Notes: generated by a model not told the origin, from the letters alone. Shown: positions 23,912-35,970, numbered from the stretch's first letter. The stretch: 64,000 nt of DNA from Blastococcus saxobsidens (GCF_010682065.1 NZ_JAAGWG010000001.1:1-64000), one strand, 5' to 3'. Translations and numbers: made by a program.

Positions 23912-24244
23912 TCAGCCCCAGCCGAGCTCGTGGAGGCGGTCCTCCTCGATGCCGAAGTGGTGCGCGATCTCGTGCACGACGGTGATCGTGACCTCCTCGA
24001 CCACCTCGTCCTCGGTCTCGCAGATGTCGCAGATCGCCTCGCGGTAGATCATGATCCGGTCCGGCAGCGCGCCGCCGTAGTCCCAGCCGCGCTCGGTCAG
24101 CGCGTACCCCTCGTAGAGGCCCAGCAGCTCGGGCTCGTCGGGGTGCCGGTCCTCCACCAGGACGACGACGTTGTCCAGCAGCTCCATGAGCTCGGCCGGC
24201 ACCTCGTCCAGCGCGTCGGCGACCAGCGCCTCGAACACCGGCAT
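23912..24244 (-). CDS. Metallopeptidase family protein (minimal zincin)
   Basis: A 110-residue minimal zincin (PF06262 type). The zinc site HEIAHHFGIEEDRLHELGW is at the C-terminus; the two His and Glu of HExxH are intact and a downstream Glu can act as third ligand. The N-terminus is MPVFEALVADALDEVPAEL, as in mycobacterial homologues. Its biological substrate is unknown. The ATG at 24244 lies eleven bases after the guaB1 stop, so the two genes form an operon. Confidence 0.88.
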   Translation of the reverse strand: MPVFEALVADALDEVPAELMELLDNVVVLVEDRHPDEPELLGLYEGYALTERGWDYGGALPDRIMIYREAICDICETEDEVVEEVTITVVHEIAHHFGIEEDRLHELGWG

Positions 24245-24255
24245 GGGCAGCGCCT

Positions 24256-27151
<2,896 letters not shown>

Positions 27152-27155
<4 letters not shown>

Positions 27156-28060
27156 GCCACGAGCAGCCGAAGGCCCTGCCGGCCCACGGCGTCCTCCCCG
27201 GCGCCGACGAGGTGGTCGTGCTCGGGGACCTCGGGAACTGGCGTCCCAAGCTGGTCGCCACCGACCTCGACGGCACCCTCCTCGACGCCGCCGGCGAGGT
27301 CGGCCCGCGCACCCGGGCGGCCCTCGGTGCCTGTTGGGACGCCGGCATCCCGGTGATCGGCGTGACCGGGCGCGGACCCCGGCTGCTGGACAGCGTGCGG
27401 GTCGCCCTGGACGGGCGGGGGATCGCCGTGCTGGCCCAGGGCGGGTTCGTCGTCGACCTGGAGCGGGACGATGTGCTGCGCACCGTGGCGCTGCCGCGCG
27501 ACCGAGCGGCCGCGGTCATCGAGCGGATCGAGGCCGTGGCCGGGGAACTCGTCCTCGCCGTCGAGGACGCCGCCCAGCAGGCCGAGGTGCACGCCCGGCT
27601 GCGCGTGCAGCACGGCTTCGACTGGCCCTACCCCGAGGGCACGCAGCTGCTGTCCCGCGCGGACGTGCTGCCGGCCGAGGCGGTGCTCAAGGTCTTCCTG
27701 CGTTCACCCACGCTGGACCAGGACGAGCTGCTGGCCCGCGCGCGCGGCGTCGTCGACCCGGCCGACGCGGAGGTGACGCACGCCGGTCTCGGCTTCATCG
27801 AGGTGCTGCCGCCCGGCGTCACCAAGGCCACCGGGCTGGCGGTCGCGCTGGAGCGCTACGGCGTCGACCTCGGCGACGTGCTGGTCTTCGGCGACATGCC
27901 CAACGACCTGCCGATGCTCACCGCCGTCGCCGAAGCCGGTGGCCGGGCGATCGCGGTCGCCAACGCACACCCCGCGGTGCGGGCCGTGACGCACGGGCGG
28001 ACCAGCGGCCACCACGCCCACGGCGTCGCCCGCTACCTGGAGGCCCTGCTCGATGTCTGA
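27152..28060 (+). CDS. HAD superfamily hydrolase (Cof-type)
   Basis: A 302-residue HAD-IIB phosphatase. Motif I is [11 protein letters not shown] near residues 34-44 with nucleophile Asp and acid/base Asp. VTGRGPRLL carries motif II Thr. [12 protein letters not shown] gives the motif III Lys and [12 protein letters not shown] motif IV. A cap domain lies between (about 95-210). It has a 30-residue N-terminal extension before motif I. The substrate is probably a sugar phosphate or cofactor phosphate but cannot be assigned. It overlaps serS upstream and the second HAD gene downstream by eight bases. Confidence 0.87.
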
Positions 28061-28856
28061 CTGGAAGCCGCGGCTGATCGCCAGCGACATGGACGGCACG
28101 CTGCTCCGCTGGGACGACACCGTCAGTGAGGCGACCGTCGCCGAGCTCGGACGCTGGCGGGCCGACGGCGTCCCCGTCGTGCTGGCCACCGGCCGCCCGC
28201 CGCGCTGGATGCACCGCATCCGTGAGGTGCTGGGGCACGGAACGGCGGTGTGCTGCAACGGCGCTGTCCTGCTGGACCTGGAGAGCTTCGAGATCCTGCA
28301 CGAGGAGCCGCTGCTCCCCGACGTTCTCCGGGCCGTCACTGCAGAGCTGCGGCGGCGGCAGCCGGACACCTGGTTCGCCGTCGAGTACGGGCTGGAGTTC
28401 CGTCACGAGCCCGTCTACAAGCCGCGGTGGGACGTCGACGCTCCGGGGGTCGCGGAGGCGACGCTGGAGGAGATGATGCTGCAGCCGGCGGCGAAGCTCC
28501 TGGCCCGCCATGAAGATCTGCCGCGCGACGAGTTCGTCGCCCTGGTGGAGGAGGTCGCCGGCGGTCAGGCGACGGTCACGTGCTCCTCGACCGACGCGCT
28601 GGCCGAGATCTCGGCCCCCGGCGTCACCAAGGCCACCGGCCTGGCGAAGGTCGCGGCGCGTCACGGGGTCGGGCCGGAGGACGTCGTCGTGTTCGGCGAC
28701 ATGCCCAACGACATCGCCGCGTTCGAGTGGGTGCGCGACGGTGGCGGCCGGGCGGTGGCGATGGCGCACGCGCACCCGGACCTGCTGGCGGTGTGCACCG
28801 ACGTCACTGTTGGCAATGACGAGGACGGCGTCGCCGCGTTCCTGTCCTCGCTCTAG
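28053..28856 (+). CDS. HAD superfamily hydrolase (Cof-type)
   Basis: A 267-residue HAD-IIB phosphatase, paralogous to the gene before it. It has [15 protein letters not shown] (motif I), [10 protein letters not shown] (motif II), [14 protein letters not shown] (motif III) and [14 protein letters not shown] (motif IV). The cap contains [15 protein letters not shown]. Its ATG overlaps the end of the previous gene by eight bases, so the serS-HAD-HAD genes form one translationally coupled operon. The two phosphatases share the NDxxxF-type end of motif IV but differ in the cap, suggesting different substrates. Confidence 0.87.
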   Translation: MSDWKPRLIASDMDGTLLRWDDTVSEATVAELGRWRADGVPVVLATGRPPRWMHRIREVLGHGTAVCCNGAVLLDLESFEILHEEPLLPDVLRAVTAELRRRQPDTWFAVEYGLEFRHEPVYKPRWDVDAPGVAEATLEEMMLQPAAKLLARHEDLPRDEFVALVEEVAGGQATVTCSSTDALAEISAPGVTKATGLAKVAARHGVGPEDVVVFGDMPNDIAAFEWVRDGGGRAVAMAHAHPDLLAVCTDVTVGNDEDGVAAFLSSL

Positions 28857-28887
28857 CACCTTCTGCCCGCTCCGGGGGCAAGTCGGC

Positions 28888-28914
28888 TCAAGATCGGGCG
28901 GTTCCTGCCGAAAT
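28888..28914 (+). promoter_or_regulatory. Sigma-28 (FliA)-type promoter of the chemoreceptor
   Basis: TCAAG (28888-28892), a 14-base spacer, and GCCGAAAT (28907-28914) match the flagellar sigma-28 pattern (TAAA/TCAAG -35, GCCGATAA-like -10). It ends about 42 bases before the chemoreceptor ATG, where AGGAGA provides the ribosome site. Confidence 0.7.
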
Positions 28915-28956
28915 GGCCTCCGAACGTGTCATCGGTACACAGGAGAGCAGGCACGC

Positions 28957-30600
28957 ATGGAGCACGCGCACGACCCCGCACCCCCGACCGCAGACGGCGC
29001 GGAGCGGGACCAGGACGGGGCCACCGGCTACCGCTTCGGCCTGCGCGGCCGGATGCTCGGCGCCATCCTCGTGGTCGCCGTCACGACCGTCGGCGTCGGC
29101 GCCTTCGGGATCGACCGGATGTCGATGCTGAGCGACCAGGCCAAGAACGTCTACGACGAAGGCGCCGTGCCGCTCAGCGCGCTGCGGCAGCTGGAGACGG
29201 ACTGGTGGCGGCTGTCGACCAACGTGGCCCGGGCGTCCATCCCGACGCTGCCGGCCGAGACGATCGCCAAGGCGCGTCAGGGCACGGCCGAGACGACCGA
29301 GGCCCTGGCCGAGCACACCGCCGCGGTTGCCGAGATGCCGCTGAGCGCGGACGCGCGGGCGGCCTTCGAGACCTTCAGCGCAGCCACCCAGGCATATCTG
29401 ACCGCGCTCGCCCAGCTCCAGCAGCAGGCCGCCACCAACCCGGCGGCCATGCCGCCGCTGCTGCGGACGATGGCGGAGAACGAGGCCGTCATCGGCGCCT
29501 CGCTCGCCGAGGCCACCGAGGCCGCGTCGGCAGAGGCGCTCGCCACCGCGACCGAGGCCGAGGAGGCCTACGAGACCGCCCGAACCCTCACCCTCGTGAT
29601 CATCGTCGCCGGCCTGGCCATCTCGGTGGTCCTGGCCATGCTCGTGGCCCGCGGCGTGATGCGCCCCGTGCAGCGGATCCGCGAGATCCTCGGCCAGGTC
29701 GCCGAGGGTGACCTCACCGTGCGCGCCGGTCGCACCGGCGGCGCCGAGCTCGGCGAGATGGCCGTGTCTCTCGACCACACGCTCGACGCCATCGGCAACG
29801 TGCTCGTGCTCGTCGGCGACTCCTCGACGCGTCTGGCGGCTGCCTCGCAGCAGCTCAGTGGCGCGGCCGAGGGGATGCGGCAGAACGCGCAGACGGCTGC
29901 CGGTCAGGCCGACGACGTCGTGGCCTCCGCGGGTGCGGTGGCCTCCAGCGTGGACACGGTCGCGACCGGGTCCTCGCAGATGGAGTCCGCGATCCGGGAG
30001 ATCTCGCAGAACGCCAGCGAGGCCAGCCGGGTGGCCAGTCAGGCCGTGGACGTCGCGGAGGACACGACCCGGACGGTCGGCAAGCTGGGTGACTCCTCGG
30101 CGGAGATCGCCACGGTGATCAAGCTGATCAACGGCATCGCGGAGCAGACGAACCTGCTGGCGCTGAACGCCACGATCGAGGCGGCGCGCGCCGGGGAGGC
30201 CGGCAAGGGCTTCGCCGTCGTCGCCTCCGAGGTCAAGGAGCTGGCGCAGGAGACGGCTCGGGCGACCGAGGACATCTCCAAGCGGGTGGAGGCGATCCAG
30301 GCCGACACCGCCGGTGCGGTGGACGCGATCGGCCGGATCAGCACGGTCATCGGTGAGATCAACGACTTCCAGGCGACCATCGCCGCGGCGGTCGAGGAGC
30401 AGACGGCGACGACGAACGAGATGAACCGCAACGTCGCCGAGGCGGCCAGTGGTTCGCAGGGGATCGCCGCGGCGATCACCGGGCTGGCCGCCGGCACCGC
30501 CGAGACCAATCAGCGGGTCGAGGACGCCCAGCGGGCGGCCGGCGAGCTGGCCCGCATGAGCGGCGAGCTGCAGGACGCGGTGGCTCGCTTCCGGGTGTAG
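28957..30600 (+). CDS. Methyl-accepting chemotaxis protein
   Basis: A 547-residue chemoreceptor: short cytoplasmic N-terminus, TM1 about 32-52, a four-helix-bundle ligand domain about 55-208, TM2 about 210-231, HAMP about 232-285, and a long signalling coiled coil. The conserved tip [32 protein letters not shown] is present (cited here as two halves: [19 protein letters not shown] and [14 protein letters not shown]). It signals through CheW/CheA to the flagellar motor. No C-terminal CheR pentapeptide is seen (ends ARFRV). A sigma-28-type promoter precedes it, so it is part of the flagellar regulon although no other motility gene is adjacent. Confidence 0.93.
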   Translation: MEHAHDPAPPTADGAERDQDGATGYRFGLRGRMLGAILVVAVTTVGVGAFGIDRMSMLSDQAKNVYDEGAVPLSALRQLETDWWRLSTNVARASIPTLPAETIAKARQGTAETTEALAEHTAAVAEMPLSADARAAFETFSAATQAYLTALAQLQQQAATNPAAMPPLLRTMAENEAVIGASLAEATEAASAEALATATEAEEAYETARTLTLVIIVAGLAISVVLAMLVARGVMRPVQRIREILGQVAEGDLTVRAGRTGGAELGEMAVSLDHTLDAIGNVLVLVGDSSTRLAAASQQLSGAAEGMRQNAQTAAGQADDVVASAGAVASSVDTVATGSSQMESAIREISQNASEASRVASQAVDVAEDTTRTVGKLGDSSAEIATVIKLINGIAEQTNLLALNATIEAARAGEAGKGFAVVASEVKELAQETARATEDISKRVEAIQADTAGAVDAIGRISTVIGEINDFQATIAAAVEEQTATTNEMNRNVAEAASGSQGIAAAITGLAAGTAETNQRVEDAQRAAGELARMSGELQDAVARFRV

Positions 30601-30611
30601 CAGCGACCGCA

Positions 30612-30663
30612 CGACGCACGACGGCGCCGTCCTCCTGCGCGGGGGCGGCGCCGTCGTGCGTCG
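30612..30663. terminator. 18-bp stem hairpin after the chemoreceptor gene
   Basis: Positions 30612-30629 and 30646-30663 are exact inverted repeats (18 bp) with a 16-base loop. They start 12 bases after the chemoreceptor stop and end just before the stop of the convergent small membrane protein gene. Confidence 0.8.
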
Positions 30664-30671
30664 GTGGCGCC

Positions 30672-30941
30672 TCAGGTGAGGATGTTGTAGGCGATCACCA
30701 TGTTCACGATCGCCACGACGACTGCCACCGCACCGGTGGCCACGCCCGCGGTCGCCTGGCCCCGCTGCGTGCCGGAGCGGCGCGCGAAGATTCCCAGGGC
30801 CACGGCCACGAGGCCCAGGGCCAGGCCGATGATCGCGAACAGCACCGCGAAGACGATGCCGACGATGCCGGTGACGAGCGCGGCGATCGCGAGCCCGTTC
30901 TGGCCGCTCCGGGTGCTGGGGGTGCTCGACTGAGTGGTCAC
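30672..30941 (-). CDS. Small DUF4190-like membrane protein
   Basis: An 89-residue protein with a short hydrophilic Thr/Ser N-terminus and two Gly/Ala-rich helices (LAIAALVTGIVGIVFAVLFAIIGLALGLVAVALGI, given here only as the region about 17-50; and VATGAVAVVVAIVNMVIA near 67-84). ARRSGTQRGQATAG sits between them, as in DUF4190 proteins. The function is unknown. Start GTG 30941 has GGAGG at 30947-30951 (minus strand). It follows bpa on the same strand by 134 bases of GC-rich inverted repeats. Confidence 0.7.
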   Translation of the reverse strand: MTTQSSTPSTRSGQNGLAIAALVTGIVGIVFAVLFAIIGLALGLVAVALGIFARRSGTQRGQATAGVATGAVAVVVAIVNMVIAYNILT

Positions 30942-31075
30942 GGGGTCCTCCCGGGGTCGGGCCGGGTGGTCCCGGCCACGGGCCCGGGGGATGGGCGCCC
31001 GGGCACCCCGGGAAACCGCGGATGATCATGATTCACCCGGTCAGGGGAACCGGTTGGTTCCGCCTCCATCGCGCC

Positions 31076-31630
31076 CTACAGGTACTGGCCGCCGCCCGGC
31101 CGGAGGTCCGGCTGGGCGCCGGGCTGCTGCCCACCGGGCAGGGCCTTGCGGCGCATCTCCTCCAGCTGGGCGCGGGCAGCCATCTGCTGGGCGAACAGCG
31201 CCGTCTGGATGCCGTGGAACACGCCCTCGAGCCAGCCCACCAGCTGCGCCTGCGCGATCCGCAGCTCGGCGTCCGACGGCGTCTGGTCCTCGCTGAACGG
31301 GAGGGTGATCCGCTCCAGCTCCTCCCGCAGCTCCGGCGCCAGGCCCTGCTCGAGCTCGCGGATCGAGGAGGCGTGGATGTCGCGCAGCCGGTTGCGGCTG
31401 GCGTCGTCCAGCGGAGCCGCCCGGACCTCCTCCAGCAGCTGCTTGATCATGGTGCCGATCCGCATGACCTTGGCCGGCTGCTCGACCAGCTCGCCCACGG
31501 CGAGGGCGCCGGCGTCGTCGCCCTCCTGCGCGCCCGAGGGGGCCACGGGCACCGCGCCCAGCGGGCGCCCGTCGGGCCCGACCACGACCACCTGGTGGGG
31601 ACCTCCGCTGCCGTTCTCCGGTGCTGTCAT
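31076..31630 (-). CDS. bpa: Bacterial proteasome activator Bpa (PafE)
   Basis: A 184-residue ATP-independent activator of the 20S proteasome. The core VGELVEQPAKVMRIGTMIKQLLEEVRAAPLD and the helix ERITLPFSEDQTPSDAELRIAQAQLVGWLEGVFHG are diagnostic of the family (DUF2587). The last residues GGGQYL are the HbYX-like tail that docks in the proteasome alpha ring and opens the gate. Bpa forms a dodecameric ring that feeds unfolded proteins such as HspR. The ATG at 31630 gives the standard N-terminus MTAPENGSGG. The gene predicts a proteasome elsewhere in this genome. It is divergent from the PLP enzyme at 31741. Confidence 0.94.
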   Translation of the reverse strand: MTAPENGSGGPHQVVVVGPDGRPLGAVPVAPSGAQEGDDAGALAVGELVEQPAKVMRIGTMIKQLLEEVRAAPLDDASRNRLRDIHASSIRELEQGLAPELREELERITLPFSEDQTPSDAELRIAQAQLVGWLEGVFHGIQTALFAQQMAARAQLEEMRRKALPGGQQPGAQPDLRPGGGQYL

Positions 31631-31727
31631 GCCCCCATCCTGCCCCGTGCTCCCGACGGCGACCGACCGGCCGGGCGACGCCCGCGACAGGACCCGGGAC
31701 GGTGCGTCGGGGACCCGGTGGAGCAAC

Positions 31728-31733
31728 TAGGGT
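31728..31733 (+). promoter_or_regulatory. Putative -10 (TAGGGT), leaderless class V PLP enzyme
   Basis: TAGGGT ends seven bases before the ATG at 31741 with no possible Shine-Dalgarno between. Confidence 0.5.
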
Positions 31734-31740
31734 GCGCGAC

Positions 31741-32964
31741 ATGTCAACGGGGGCCGGACGGCTGGACGTCGCGCGTCTGCGCGGTCTCTTCCCCGCCCTC
31801 GCCGACGGCTACGTGCACGCCGACGGCCCGGCCGGCTCCCTGGTGCCCGAGAGCGTCGCGCACGCCGTCGGCACGGCCATGCGGATGCCGGTCGCCAACC
31901 GCGGCGGTGTGTTCCCCGCGTCGGGGCGCTCCGAGGCGCTGGTCACCGGGGCGCGGGCCGCCGTCGCCGATCTGGTGGGCGGGCAGCCCGGCGGGGTGGT
32001 GCTGGGGCCCAACATGACCACCCTGACGTACGCGATGGCCCGGGCGCTGGCCCGTACGTGGCGCCCGGGCGACGACATCGTGGTCAGCCGGCTCGACCAC
32101 GACGCCAACGTGCGGCCCTGGGTGCAGCTGGCGGCGAGCGTGGGCGCAGAGGTCCGCTGGGCCGAGGTGGACATCGAGACCGGCGAGCTGCCCGCGTGGC
32201 AGTACGCCGACCTGATCGGCCGCCGCACCCGCCTGGTGGCGGTGACCGCGGCCAGCAACGCGCTGGGCACCCGGCCGGACGTCGCGGGCATCGCCGCGCA
32301 GGCGCACGCCGTCGGCGCGCTCGTCTACGTCGACGCGGTTCACGCCGCCCCGCACGTCTTCCTCGACAAGCGCTCCCTGGGTGCGGACTTCGTGGCGGTG
32401 TCGGCCTACAAGTGGTGCGGGCCGCACGTGGGCGCCGTCGTCGCCGACCCCGACCTGCTCGGGTACCTGCACCCCGACAAGCTCGTGCCGTCGTCGGACA
32501 GGGTGCCCGACCGGTTCGAGACCGGCACGCCGCCGTTCGAGCTGTACGCCGGCGTGAGCGCGGCCGTCGACCACCTGGCCGGGGTCTGCGGCGATGCCCC
32601 CGGTACGCGCCGGGAGCGGCTGCGGGCCGCGATGGCCGCCGTCGCCCGGCACGAGGGGGACCTGTTCGAGTGGCTGGACCAGGCGCTGCGGGCGATGCGC
32701 CACGTCCAGGTGCTGGGCCGGCCCGAGCGCAGCACCCCCACGCTGTCGTTCACCGTGGCCGGGATGCGCCCGCGCCAGGTGGCCGCCGAGCTCACGCGGG
32801 ACGGCATCTGCGCGTGGGACGGCGACTTCTACGCCCGTGAGCTGTTCGACTCCCTCGGCGTGAACGAGACCGGCGGCGCGGTGCGCCTGGGCCTCATGCA
32901 CTACAACACCGCCGACGAGGTGGGCCGGATCATCGACGCCGTCGCCGCGCTGCGCCCGCGCTGA
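31741..32964 (+). CDS. Cysteine desulfurase-like class V aminotransferase
   Basis: A 407-residue PLP-dependent enzyme of fold type I, class V. VYVDAVHAAPH holds the PLP-contacting Asp and SAYKWCGPHVG the Schiff-base Lys. The N-terminus starts LDVARLRGLFPALADGYVHADGPAGS and the C-terminal domain contains TLSFTVAGMRPRQVAAEL and VRLGLMHYNTADEVG. It belongs to the cysteine-desulfurase-like subfamily (TIGR01976 type), whose members often lack the mobile-loop Cys; I see none at the usual place. The biological substrate is unknown. It converges with the quinone reductase gene only seven bases away. Confidence 0.85.
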   Translation: MSTGAGRLDVARLRGLFPALADGYVHADGPAGSLVPESVAHAVGTAMRMPVANRGGVFPASGRSEALVTGARAAVADLVGGQPGGVVLGPNMTTLTYAMARALARTWRPGDDIVVSRLDHDANVRPWVQLAASVGAEVRWAEVDIETGELPAWQYADLIGRRTRLVAVTAASNALGTRPDVAGIAAQAHAVGALVYVDAVHAAPHVFLDKRSLGADFVAVSAYKWCGPHVGAVVADPDLLGYLHPDKLVPSSDRVPDRFETGTPPFELYAGVSAAVDHLAGVCGDAPGTRRERLRAAMAAVARHEGDLFEWLDQALRAMRHVQVLGRPERSTPTLSFTVAGMRPRQVAAELTRDGICAWDGDFYARELFDSLGVNETGGAVRLGLMHYNTADEVGRIIDAVAALRPR

Positions 32965-32971
32965 TCGGCCG

Positions 32972-33961
32972 TCAGTCGGCGAGCAGCAGCACCTTCCCCA
33001 CGTGCTCGCTGGCCTCGACCACGCGGTGCGCCTCGGCGGCCCGCGACATCGGCAGCCGGCGGTCGACGATCGGCCGGATCGAGCCCCGCTCGACGTCGGG
33101 CCACACGTCGTGCCGGACCGCGGCGACGATCTCCTGCTTGCCGCCCGGGCCGGTGGCGGGGCGGGAGCGCAGCGCGGTGGCGTGCACCGAGGCCCGCTTG
33201 CCCAGCAGCGTGCCGATGTCCAGCTCCGCCTTCGAGCCGCCCTGCATGCCGATGATGACCAGCCGGCCGCCGACGGCGAGGGCGTCGACGTTGCGGCCCA
33301 GGTACTTCGCGCCCATGTTGTCCAGCACGACGTCGGCCCCGCGGCCGCCGGTGGCCTCGCGCACCCGCTCGACGAAGTCCTCGTCGCGGTAGTTGATGGT
33401 GGTGTCGGCACCCAGCTCGCGGCAGACGTCGAGCTTCGCGGCCGTGCCCGCGGTGGTGAGCACCCGCGCACCGGCCCGGGCGGCCAGCTGGATGGCCATC
33501 GTGCCGATGCCGCTGGACCCGCCGTGCACCAGGAAGGTCTCCCCGCGCTGCAGCCGGGCCAGCTGGAAGACGTTGGACCACACGGTGCAGGTGACCTCGG
33601 GCAGCGCGGCGGCGGTGGCCAGCTCGACGCCGGAGGGCTTGGGCAGCAGCTGCACGGCCGGGACGGAGACCCGCTCGGCGTAGCCGCCCCCGGCCAGCAG
33701 CGCGCACACCTCGTCGCCGACCTGCCAGCCGAGGACCCCCTCGCCGATCTCGCTGACGATCCCGCTGCACTCCAGGCCCAGGATCTCGCTGGCGCCCTTC
33801 GGGGGCGGGTAGAAGCCCTGCCGCTGCAGCAGGTCGGCCCGGTTCACCGCGGTGGCGGCGACGTCGACGATCACCTCACCGGGTCCGCAGACCGGGTCGG
33901 GCACCTCGGCCCAGGTGAGGACGTCGGGGCCGCCGGGTTCGCTGATCGTCACCGCACGCAT
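32972..33961 (-). CDS. NAD(P)H-quinone oxidoreductase, zinc-independent MDR
   Basis: A 329-residue medium-chain reductase of the QOR/PIG3 type. It has VNRADLLQRQGFYPPPKGAS, GLECSGIVSEIG, GDEVCALLAGGGYAE and the NADPH loop VHGGSSGIGTMAIQLA. No catalytic zinc ligands or structural zinc lobe are present. It reduces quinones or enones with NADPH. The ATG at 33961 lies six bases after a minus-strand TAGGGT box, so it is probably leaderless. Immediately upstream lies the 63-bp tandem repeat array. Confidence 0.9.
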   Translation of the reverse strand: MRAVTISEPGGPDVLTWAEVPDPVCGPGEVIVDVAATAVNRADLLQRQGFYPPPKGASEILGLECSGIVSEIGEGVLGWQVGDEVCALLAGGGYAERVSVPAVQLLPKPSGVELATAAALPEVTCTVWSNVFQLARLQRGETFLVHGGSSGIGTMAIQLAARAGARVLTTAGTAAKLDVCRELGADTTINYRDEDFVERVREATGGRGADVVLDNMGAKYLGRNVDALAVGGRLVIIGMQGGSKAELDIGTLLGKRASVHATALRSRPATGPGGKQEIVAAVRHDVWPDVERGSIRPIVDRRLPMSRAAEAHRVVEASEHVGKVLLLAD

Positions 33962-33967
33962 GCCCCG

Positions 33968-33973
33968 ACCCTA
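33968..33973 (-). promoter_or_regulatory. Putative -10 (TAGGGT), leaderless quinone reductase
   Basis: On the minus strand TAGGGT ends six bases before the ATG at 33961. The end of the family C repeat (GGGGTCCTT) abuts it directly. Confidence 0.5.
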
Positions 33974-34187
33974 GAAGGACCCCGTCGCCCCCCGCCGCTC
34001 GCACGCTCGCGCCGGGACCCTGCGACGGGGCCGTTCCAGCCCGGCACCAGCCCCCCGCCGCTCGCCCGCCCGCGCCGGGACCCTGCGCCGGGGCCGTTCC
34101 AGCCCGGCACCAGCCCCCCGCCGCTCGCACGCTCGCGCCGGGACCCTGCGACGGGGCCGTTCCAGCCCGGCACCAGCCCCCCGCCGC
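33974..34187. repeat. Family C repeat: 63-bp unit in tandem, three full copies plus a partial
   Basis: Units begin at 33988, 34051 and 34114, and a partial fourth at 34177. They are nearly identical (unit 2 differs in the CTCGCACGCTCGC segment). The array fills most of the 325-base gap between the quinone reductase and acyl-CoA ligase genes. Single related copies lie at 39932-39979 and 45212-45275. Confidence 0.9.
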
Positions 34188-34204
34188 CGGCCCGCCCCGT
34201 GGAC

Positions 34205-34260
34205 GAGCATGGCGCCGGGGCCACCGGACGACGCTGGCCGGTGGCCCCGGCGCCATGCTC
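34205..34260. terminator. 23-bp perfect stem hairpin after the acyl-CoA ligase gene
   Basis: Positions 34205-34227 and 34238-34260 are exact inverted repeats with a ten-base loop ACGACGCTGG. It lies 27 bases beyond the stop of the minus-strand ligase gene and probably terminates it. There is no U tract. Confidence 0.8.
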
Positions 34261-34286
34261 GCGCTCAGGGGAGTGCTGTGCGGGAT

Positions 34287-35882
34287 TCAGCGGGCCTTGA
34301 GGTCCTTGCGCAGGATCTTGCCGGCGGCCGACTTCGGCACCTGCTCGATGAACTCCACGAAGCGGATCTTCTTGTGCGGGGCCACCTTCTCGGCCATGTA
34401 GGCCATGACGGCGTCCTCGGTCAGCTCCGAGCCGGGCGCGCGGACGACGAAGGCCTTGGGGAGCTCCTCGCCGCTCTCCTTGTCCGGCACGCCGATGACC
34501 GCGGCGTCGGCGATCTCCGGGTGGTTGATCAGCACGGCCTCGAGCTCGGCCGGGGCCACCTGGTAGCCCTTGTACTTGATCAGCTCCTTGACGCGGTCGA
34601 CGACGGTGTAGCAGCCGTTCTCGTCGACGATCGCGACGTCGCCGGTGTGCAGCCAGCCCTCGGAGTCGAGGGTGGCGCGGGTGGCCTCCTCGTTGTTGAG
34701 GTAGCCCTTCATCACCTGCGGACCGCGCACCCACAGCTCACCGCGCTCGCCGGGGGCCGCGTCCTCGCCCGTGGACGGGTCGATCAGCCGGCACTCGGTG
34801 TTCGGGATCGCGAAGCCGACCGAGCCCTTGGGGATCTCGATGGAGACGCCCGGGGGCTGGGCGTCCAGGTCGGGGCTGGTGTGGGAGACCGGGGAGAGCT
34901 CGGTCATGCCGTAGCCCTGGCCGACGACGACGCCGCTGTCGGCGCCCTTGCGCAGCCGGGACTGGGCCGACAGCGCCAGCTGCTCGTCGAGCGGCGCGGC
35001 ACCCGACAGGATCGAGGTCAGCGACGAGAGGTCGTAGTTGTCGACGATCGGGTGCTTGGCCAGCGCCAGCAGGATGGGGGGCGCCACGAAGGCCCGGGTG
35101 ATCTTCTGGTCCTGGATCGTGCGGAGGAAGTCCTCCAGGTCGAAGCGCGGCAGCGTCACGACGGCGCCGCCGAGCGCCAGGCCCTGGTTCATCAGCACGG
35201 TCAGGCCGTAGATGTGGAAGAACGGCAGGACGGCGATGATCTTCTCGTCCGCGCCGGTCTTGAGCAGCGGCAGGCACTGGGCCACGTTGGCCACCAGGTT
35301 GCGGTGGGTGAGCATGACGCCCTTGGGTAGGCCGGTCGTGCCGCTGGAGTAGGGCAGCGTGACCAGGTCGTTGGCCGGGTCGATGTCGACGGTGACCGAC
35401 GGCGCGTCGGCGCCGAGCAGGTCGAAGAGGTTGGCGTGCCCCTCGGCGCCGTCGAGCACGATGATCTCGTCGACCGGCGACTTCTCCGCGGCGGCCGTGG
35501 CGCGGTCCAGGAAGAGCCCGATAGTGATCAGGATCTTGGCGCCGGAGTCCTTGAGCTGGAAGGCGATCTCGTCGGGCGTGTAGAGCGAGTTGATCGGGCT
35601 CATCACGCAGCCGGCGGCGGCGATGCCGTGGAACACCACCGGGAACCAGGGGGTGTTCGGGCAGAAGACGGCGACGACGTCGCCCTTGCGCAGCCCACGG
35701 GCGTGCAGGTTGGCGGCGACGCGGTCGACGTAGGCGGCCAGCTGGCCGTGGGTGATCACGTCACCCTTGAGCCCGTCGATCAGGGCCGGCGCGTCGGGCC
35801 GCTCCTTGCCGGCCGCCAGGACGAACTCGGGGACGGAGACGTTCGGGATCTCGACGTCGGGATAACGGCTGGCCAGAGCCAC
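34287..35882 (-). CDS. Acyl-CoA ligase, 4-coumarate-CoA ligase family
   Basis: A 531-residue ANL-superfamily enzyme that adenylates a carboxylic acid and transfers it to CoA. The P-loop is LPYSSGTTGLPKGVMLTHRN and the A5 motif is VGQGYGMTELSPVSH. The A8 hinge is GWLHTGDVAIVDENGCYTVVDRVKELIKYKGYQV, cited as its two halves around DVAIVDE and DRVKELIKYKG. The C-terminal catalytic Lys is in PKSAAGKILRKDL. It looks closest to plant-type 4CL, so aromatic or medium-chain acids are likely. I start at GTG 35882, preceded by GAGGAGGAAC; a GTG at 35900 lies before that site. It is followed by a strong hairpin. Confidence 0.9.
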   Translation of the reverse strand: MALASRYPDVEIPNVSVPEFVLAAGKERPDAPALIDGLKGDVITHGQLAAYVDRVAANLHARGLRKGDVVAVFCPNTPWFPVVFHGIAAAGCVMSPINSLYTPDEIAFQLKDSGAKILITIGLFLDRATAAAEKSPVDEIIVLDGAEGHANLFDLLGADAPSVTVDIDPANDLVTLPYSSGTTGLPKGVMLTHRNLVANVAQCLPLLKTGADEKIIAVLPFFHIYGLTVLMNQGLALGGAVVTLPRFDLEDFLRTIQDQKITRAFVAPPILLALAKHPIVDNYDLSSLTSILSGAAPLDEQLALSAQSRLRKGADSGVVVGQGYGMTELSPVSHTSPDLDAQPPGVSIEIPKGSVGFAIPNTECRLIDPSTGEDAAPGERGELWVRGPQVMKGYLNNEEATRATLDSEGWLHTGDVAIVDENGCYTVVDRVKELIKYKGYQVAPAELEAVLINHPEIADAAVIGVPDKESGEELPKAFVVRAPGSELTEDAVMAYMAEKVAPHKKIRFVEFIEQVPKSAAGKILRKDLKAR

Positions 35883-35970
35883 GGTGGTTCCTCCTCGCAC
35901 GGTGTTGTGGCCCCAGTCTCACACCCGGCGTGTCGGGGCTCACAAGGGGGTTACCGGCGGGTTCGCCCGA

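Noticed and set aside
33988-34187. CRISPR array
   Set aside because: The 63-bp units are directly adjacent with no spacers between them and no cas genes are near.
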